NCBI GenBank assembly: GCA_029168955.1
Contig: JAPDOI010000368.1
Coordinates: 124,001 to 188,000 of the forward strand
Direction: 5' to 3'
DNA: 64,000 bases
Origin: Aplectana chamaeleonis
Lineage: Eukaryota; Nematoda; Chromadorea; Rhabditida; Cosmocercidae
Part shown: positions 62,301-64,000 of the stretch, one piece after another
Numbering within the stretch: position 1 is the stretch's first letter
Layout of the letters: each line of letters starts with the position of its first letter
Translations under genes and position numbers: made by a program
The notes under the pieces: generated by a model
Databases searched by the model: none
What the model was told of the DNA's origin: nothing
Seen by the model: the letters and a program-made list of their open reading frames with translations, nothing else

Positions 62301-63697
62301 GAGAGGCTGTTTTCTCCAGAACTAAGGACTCAGAGTTCGTGAAACGTTCAGACGATGTCCAGCTAGGCCACCCCAATCTATTTAACCCAAATTTCGGCAG
62401 TGTCAAAATTTGACCGGACCTTGCCTTTAAATTAAAAGCGAATCCCGATTTCGATTGCTCATCAGTGCTTTGAATTGGAGGTGGTGGACGAGTTGTTCGT
62501 CAACTCCCTAAAAACACAACTTAACCGATCTCAATAAGAAAAGGTCTAAATAAAGCCTCTGATTCCAGAAAGATGTGGCTAGTCTCAAAGCACGTTCGCG
62601 CATATAGACGAATTTCATTGTACACAAATGAGAAAAATGTGAGTTACACCGCCCTCAGCCACCGTGATGGTTAGCTTTGAGTCACCCATGCTTCTTCATT
62701 TTGCTGTTTTGGAATAAACGTTTCAGACAGGATTATAATTTGCCGCCGGCACAAAATTCTCACGGAAGTGAAGTAGTTTTTCTCGCCAGAGTTTTCCATG
62801 AGTAGGCCCCAATATCGTGTTATCTTTATCACCGGTGGGGCTGTTTCCCTAATCCCTAGTGTGCTCAGCTTCAACCGCTCACCTCCGGAGAATGACGGTG
62901 TGTAAATGAAAACACACTTCTCTCAATTTCTTTTATACCCTACCCTTACCCTTTATCAAATGGGTATAATCAATTTTGTTTACCGTGAGAATTTTGTGCC
63001 GGTAGCAATTTATAATCGTCTTCGTTTTAGAACTATTATGAACTTCAATTCCCTAAAATCTTTGAGTCAATAAGCGACTTTGGGATGTTGTACCTTCTAA
63101 CATTTTCTTTTCCCTTTCTCGCTGTTCATCTCTTTGACGTTTCTTCTCCTCCTTCAGAGCTCTTGCTTTCTGAAGTGAATGATTTGCTCTGATAGGTTTT
63201 TGCCTCATTGTCGGTGTTACCGAAGGTTCTGTAAGAGCATATCGGAATTATATCCTACCACAAGTTCCAATTCTTCAACCGTTTTGTTGAAATGCTTCCA
63301 TTTATCGCGGTCTCTAACACGCATCCGATTAATAGCTTCATAGTGATCCTAAAGCGAACAGGATGTCATTGTAAGAACTCAAATCAGGTGTATCCTAGGC
63401 GGGGGGGGGGGGAACACCTAAGATTTGCTCATGGAAATGAAGAGAAACTCTGATAAAAGATGACTGATAGTTCTATAAATCATTGTCTCTATAAAAGCTC
63501 TTTAGAAATGCTCCGTTTGGTAGCCCTACCATTCGGTGGTTCATTTCATTTCTGTCTTGGATCGTAGGTTGCTCCACTCGTCTAGGATAGTGCCCTCAAG
63601 TCATTATTAGTCCATGAAGCTTTCAAAGCAATAAACTACTCACTTTTATTTTTATTAGTATTTCTGTGATTTCGGCCTTCGCCTCCGCAACTGTTTT
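37686..63697 (-). CDS. Coiled-coil, charged low-complexity protein; one gene or two
   Basis: Exons read on the minus strand: 63697-63644, 63348-63259, 63169-63094, 54997-54943, 54822-54588, 43996-43858, about 40708-40489, 38319-38182, 38084-37983 and 37916-37686 (TAG stop). Exons 1-5 agree in phase, as do the last three; the 43.9 and 40.6 kb exons do not join their neighbours directly, so exons are missing or two genes are present. The first exons predict a coiled coil (KTVAEAKAEITEILIKIK, ALKEEKKRQRDEQREREKK). The middle has two repeats around AAMRDPS. The end is basic and acidic (KSKSRKKPELAQPKT, VDEDSDVRHKS). Splice sites are excellent (GCTTTTAG, TGTTTTCAG, AGA|GTAAGT, AAA|GTGAGT). Such composition fits a nuclear or chromosomal scaffold protein, but no family was recognised. 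Confidence 0.5.
39562..39694. repeat. Almost perfect GC-rich palindrome
   Basis: GCAGAGTGCCACGCGGCGCG at one side and its complement at the other, centre at about 39625 (GATCGCCGCGATC). Confidence 0.85.
39707..39998. mobile_element. Inverted repeat with about 100-base arms
   Basis: GAATGAAAAGTTAAACTTGA to GGATATTAC on the left, its complement on the right (39897-39998), with an 86-base loop. Confidence 0.8.
40489..40708 (-). CDS. Ser/Lys/Glu-rich exon, ends uncertain
   Basis: An open frame encodes KKIQETSKTESFGNAHTTEK and KAEETQKDEGSDESNNSSK, then a stop at 40491-40489. The acceptor is TTTCTGAG at 40709 or AATACAG at 40696. A donor may occur near 40503. A similar intron-like sequence, ending in TTTTTTTCCTTCAG or TTTTTTCCCTTCAAAACTCAG, occurs twice (40433-40520 and 40811-40900), suggesting a local exon-intron duplication. 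Confidence 0.42.
41446..42160. mobile_element. TTAAAGACACAGTCC element with an internal hairpin
   Basis: Ends TTAAAGACACAGTCCAACCT and AGGTTGGACTGTGCCTTTGA. A hairpin of about 75-base arms (41705-41783 and 41868-41940) lies inside, with GGACTTGCGTCGT as its core; this hairpin may be a separate insertion. Confidence 0.75.
42157..42720. mobile_element. TTGAAGGCAAATGTCGC element
   Basis: Ends TTGAAGGCAAATGTCGCAAT and ATCGCGACCGCTGCCTTTAA. The right half is also seen at 10560-10758. Confidence 0.65.
42719..43005. mobile_element. TTATAATTYRCCRNCGG element
   Basis: TTATAATTCACCAACGGTAC and GCCATTGGCAATTTATAATC at the ends. Same family as 62728-63022 and the ends of 24526-28950. Confidence 0.7.
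43234..43467. mobile_element. GCTCAAACTTTTG inverted-repeat element
   Basis: AGCTCAAACTTTTGTCCACG and CGAAAGTTTGAGCC at the ends, both followed inward by TTTGGGGCGCTGAAC or its complement. Related to 16796-17484. Confidence 0.7.
43672..43810. repeat. Short inverted repeat GCCGGTCCACGTGGTCCACG
   Basis: Arms of about 28 bases at 43675 and 43781. It lies in the intron just after the 43.9-kb exon. Confidence 0.7.
43858..43996 (-). CDS. Basic helical exon
   Basis: The acceptor is ACAATCACAG before 43996 and the donor AAG|GTTTTG after 43858. Forty-six codons, with MKTRKSAEHVARKELQRHMQ and SSRTLFQAVNEIVK. It ends in phase 0. It lies inside the interval bounded by inverted element halves at 39.4 and 52.2 kb, so it may be carried with that segment rather than belong to the flanking gene. 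Confidence 0.45.
44806..44965. mobile_element. 160-base CTATAAAACG inverted-repeat element
   Basis: CTATAAAACGTCGAAATTCA and TGAATTTCGCCGTTTTATAG at the ends. Confidence 0.7.
44957..45140 (+). repeat. Four-copy minisatellite, about 48 bases
   Basis: Unit core GTGGGACCCAACTGGGAG and GCGCCGAGCGCC. An inverted array of the same unit is at 58450-58610. Confidence 0.75.
45477..50042. mobile_element. 4.6-kb palindrome with about 2.2-kb arms
   Basis: Left arm 45477-47642, loop of about 176 bases, right arm 47819-50042. Terminal motif ACAATACAATACCGCGCGTA. The next inner module (AACTCGGTTCAAAGTGG, then GAAATCAGCATGGAAAAT) is shared with the ends of 2190-5572. The same peptides can be read in both arms on opposite strands, so open frames here are not evidence of genes. 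Confidence 0.85.
50127..50500 (+). repeat. Tandem repeat, period about 155 bases
   Basis: Two full and one partial unit; each has GGTTTTCGGTAAAGTATG-like and AGGCACGTTATTTG segments (starts near 50131, 50281 and 50439). Confidence 0.65.
50515..51215. mobile_element. 0.7-kb inverted repeat with about 250-base arms
   Basis: Left arm 50515-50765 and right arm 50995-51215 share AATTCAGTGTAGCATTGG and CTTTTGTAGCGAAGC or complements. The loop (50766-50994) has a 67-codon open frame without known similarity. Confidence 0.75.
51306..51470 (+). CDS. Possible plus-strand exon
   Basis: TTTCATTACAG precedes an open frame, RRKRLTNAAEEAVENDMDTQ and SKQLAQYYAKPSSRPSC, up to a stop at 51468. It sits just right of the 50.5-51.2 kb inverted repeat. 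The composition looks coding, but no partner exon was found. Confidence 0.25.
   Translation, partial: RRKRLTNAAEEAVENDMDTQTSKQLAQYYAKPSSRPSCGAVQNHAGTLVFINST
51480..52060. other. No gene seen
   Basis: AT-rich unique sequence with several TTGTGAGGG motifs at 51865-51965 that form short hairpins. Nothing coding. Confidence 0.4.
52400..53490. mobile_element. Foldback element with tandem-repeat ends
   Basis: 52436-52540 carries about five units of GGAGAAAATGCCCG; 53340-53480 carries the complement (CGGGCATTTTCTCC). The interior includes a separate hairpin at 52603-52722 (GGGATCATACTACCAGCGAC). Confidence 0.7.
53045..53169 (-). CDS. Possible terminal exon, charged
   Basis: Open from an acceptor-like CTGGGCCAG to a TAG stop, with RPAELEGQCRFQEEIQHSL and RSRRERAKDIWTL. 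It lies just beyond the inverted minisatellite element. It might belong to the coiled-coil gene or to a transposon. Confidence 0.25.
53500..54560. other. No clear gene; one doubtful exon
   Basis: A minus frame after AAACGTTTAG near 54545 (WFNNNSWVTTNVREAE) is open for about 100 codons but does not join in phase to the 54588 donor. The rest is unique non-coding sequence. Confidence 0.35.
54588..54997 (-). CDS. Ala/Pro/Thr-rich exons with an internal repeat
   Basis: 54997-54943 (TGTTTTCAG before, AGA|GTAAGT after) and 54822-54588 (AAATTTCAG before, GCG|GTGAGC after) join through a split aspartate codon. The first is rich in alanine (IGAATAAVAAQ). The second contains two copies of a unit, SSTVLAAMRDPS and SSTAQAAMRDPS, about 23 residues apart. 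The splice signals are among the best in the window. Confidence 0.62.
55514..55647. mobile_element. GGGTGGAATTCACGAA inverted-repeat element
   Basis: GGGGTGGAATTCACGAAACG and TTTCGTGAATTCCAGCCC at the ends, CCATGGCTA near the centre. A relative is at 60696-60826. Confidence 0.75.
57182..57357 (-). CDS. Unrecognised helical exon inside an inverted-repeat-bounded segment
   Basis: The acceptor is TACTCACCGCAG before 57357 and the donor GAA|GTGATT after 57182. Fifty-eight codons, with IGKEALQLLVLSEASRN and VQICSVLFEFKLHPSKLRHV. It is flanked by inverted repeats at 55.68 and 58.81 kb, so it may be transposon-encoded. The other two minus frames and the plus frame are also partly open, which lowers confidence. 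Confidence 0.35.
58450..58610 (-). repeat. Minisatellite, about 48-base unit, inverted relative to 44957
   Basis: Units GGGTCCCGCACACTTTCT and GCGTTCGGCGCACTC repeat three to four times. Confidence 0.7.
58826..60350. mobile_element. 1.5-kb foldback element with about 450-base arms
   Basis: 58826-59276 and 59871-60350 are inverted. Ends CAGGGCGACGGCCGGCGAAC and complement. Each arm contains CCGGTATAAAAG followed about 30 bases later by GGCCCTGGAAGGTGAC; the same block is at 24690-24780. Confidence 0.75.
59720..60595. mobile_element. Second, overlapping foldback with CAGGACGACGGCCGGCGAA ends
   Basis: 59720-59870 and 60440-60595 are inverted. The end motif equals that of 58826-60350, so two relatives are merged or nested. 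Confidence 0.6.
60592..61441. mobile_element. CTCAGATATTYGTGGG inverted-repeat element
   Basis: CTCAGATATTCGTGGGTAAG and CTTCCCCACAAATTTCTGAG at the ends. A 52-base unit is duplicated in tandem at 61336-61441. Confidence 0.65.
60696..60826. mobile_element. GGGCTGAGATTCATGAA inverted-repeat element
   Basis: GGGCTGAGATTCATGAATGG and CTTCATGAATACCAGCCC at the ends. Inserted in the 60592-61441 element. Confidence 0.7.
61446..61752. mobile_element. AAGCACGCTCATGCCGATCA element, intact
   Basis: Terminal repeats of about 47 bases, extending inward to GGGCTACCGTAACC. 307 bases. Reference for the split copy at 32.7-35.6 kb. Confidence 0.8.
61755..62020. other. No gene seen
   Basis: Short unique stretch; nothing coding or repeated was recognised. 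Confidence 0.4.
62023..62430. mobile_element. TTTAAAGGCAAGGTCCGG element
   Basis: Starts TTTAAAGGCAAGGTCCGG and ends CCGGACCTTGCCTTTAAA. Only one copy in this window; a sixth terminal type of the superfamily. Confidence 0.75.
62728..63022. mobile_element. GATTATAATTTGCCGCCGGC element
   Basis: GATTATAATTTGCCGCCGGC and GCCGGTAGCAATTTATAATC at the ends. Close to 42719-43005 in length and interior (ATCTTTATCACCGGTG). Confidence 0.8.
63094..63697 (-). CDS. Coiled-coil exons at the right edge
   Basis: 63697-63644 (18 codons, AGTGCTTTTAG before, GTGAGT after), 63348-63259 (30 codons, CGCTTTAG before, GTAGGA after) and 63169-63094 (CACTTCAG before, GTACAA after). Rows of E, K and R with few prolines indicate a coiled coil. 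The second intron could instead be 30 bases, ending at CTCTTACAG, but that breaks phase. Upstream exons, if any, lie between 63698 and 64000 or beyond. The first intron holds a G-tract element at 63391-63602. Confidence 0.6.
63391..63602. mobile_element. G-tract inverted-repeat element
   Basis: TATCCTAGGCGGGGGGG and GTCTAGGATAGTGC at the ends. Lies in the first intron of the coiled-coil gene. Confidence 0.7.
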
Positions 63698-63892
63698 CTA
63701 AAAGCACTGTTTAACAATCGAAAGTGATGATGATGCTCTTTCTCAAGTGAGAGAATGAAAGATAGGCGGGTAATCTCAGTCGTGATTAATATAGTAAGCC
63801 TTGCTTCGCCAATATGTGTTTGTAAAAAATGGATTATTTTCATATCAGTCCACATAATAATTTGTGGATCACAAAACTAAAACTCAGAACTA

Positions 63893-64000
63893 GTTGGGGG
63901 GGGGCACTCGATATTCATCCACGAAAATGATTTTTTTCCCAAAAGCGGATGCCTCTTAGCGTTATCAATCATTGTTTTCATAGAAACTTCATGGAAATAT
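63893..64000. mobile_element. G-tract element, cut by the window edge
   Basis: A G run followed by GCACTCGATATTCATCC, then TTATCAATCATTGTTTTCAT as in the 32152 copy. Confidence 0.55.

Overview
The window reads as a nematode nuclear genome. Short exons can be joined across introns that end in TTTTCAG or TTTCAG and start with GTAAGT or GTGAGT, a TWK-type two-pore potassium channel is present, and one RTE-like non-LTR retrotransposon is inserted. A rhabditid or strongylid (clade V) worm is the best guess; the species cannot be told from the sequence alone. No CRISPR array, rRNA or bacterial operon was seen. All coordinates come from reading by eye, and repeat borders are good to about 5-10 bases.

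Host genes lie mostly on the minus strand and are split by introns full of transposons. (1) 7637 down to 1337: a K2P channel with both pore loops; its end lies beyond the left edge. (2) 15372-14511: exons of an unrecognised protein, possibly the tail of the next gene. (3) 32130-17764: an unrecognised protein whose exons mostly join in phase. (4) 63697-37686: a coiled-coil and charged low-complexity protein with exon clusters at 63.1-63.7, 54.6-55.0, 43.9, 40.6 and 37.7-38.3 kb. Further exons of unknown parentage lie at 36.4, 27.6, 53.1 and 57.3 kb (minus) and 7.75 kb (plus).

The rest is largely repeats. The main group is a superfamily of short inverted-repeat elements with termini like TTAAAGGCA...TGCCTTTAA, flanked by TTAA or TTTAA. 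At least six subfamilies and more than 20 copies are visible, many inserted into each other. A second class is long-armed foldback elements: 2190-5572 and 45477-50042 share a terminal module, and others lie at 24.5-29.0, 55.7-58.8 and 58.8-60.6 kb. tRNA-like SINE remnants, several minisatellites and many 100-350 bp palindromes fill the gaps.

The layout suggests that introns of normal genes act as landing zones for layered insertions. Insertion order can be read in several places: 10.75-12.93, 12.93-14.03, 25.69-26.85, 28.97-29.92, 32.70-35.59 and 41.15-43.17 kb.
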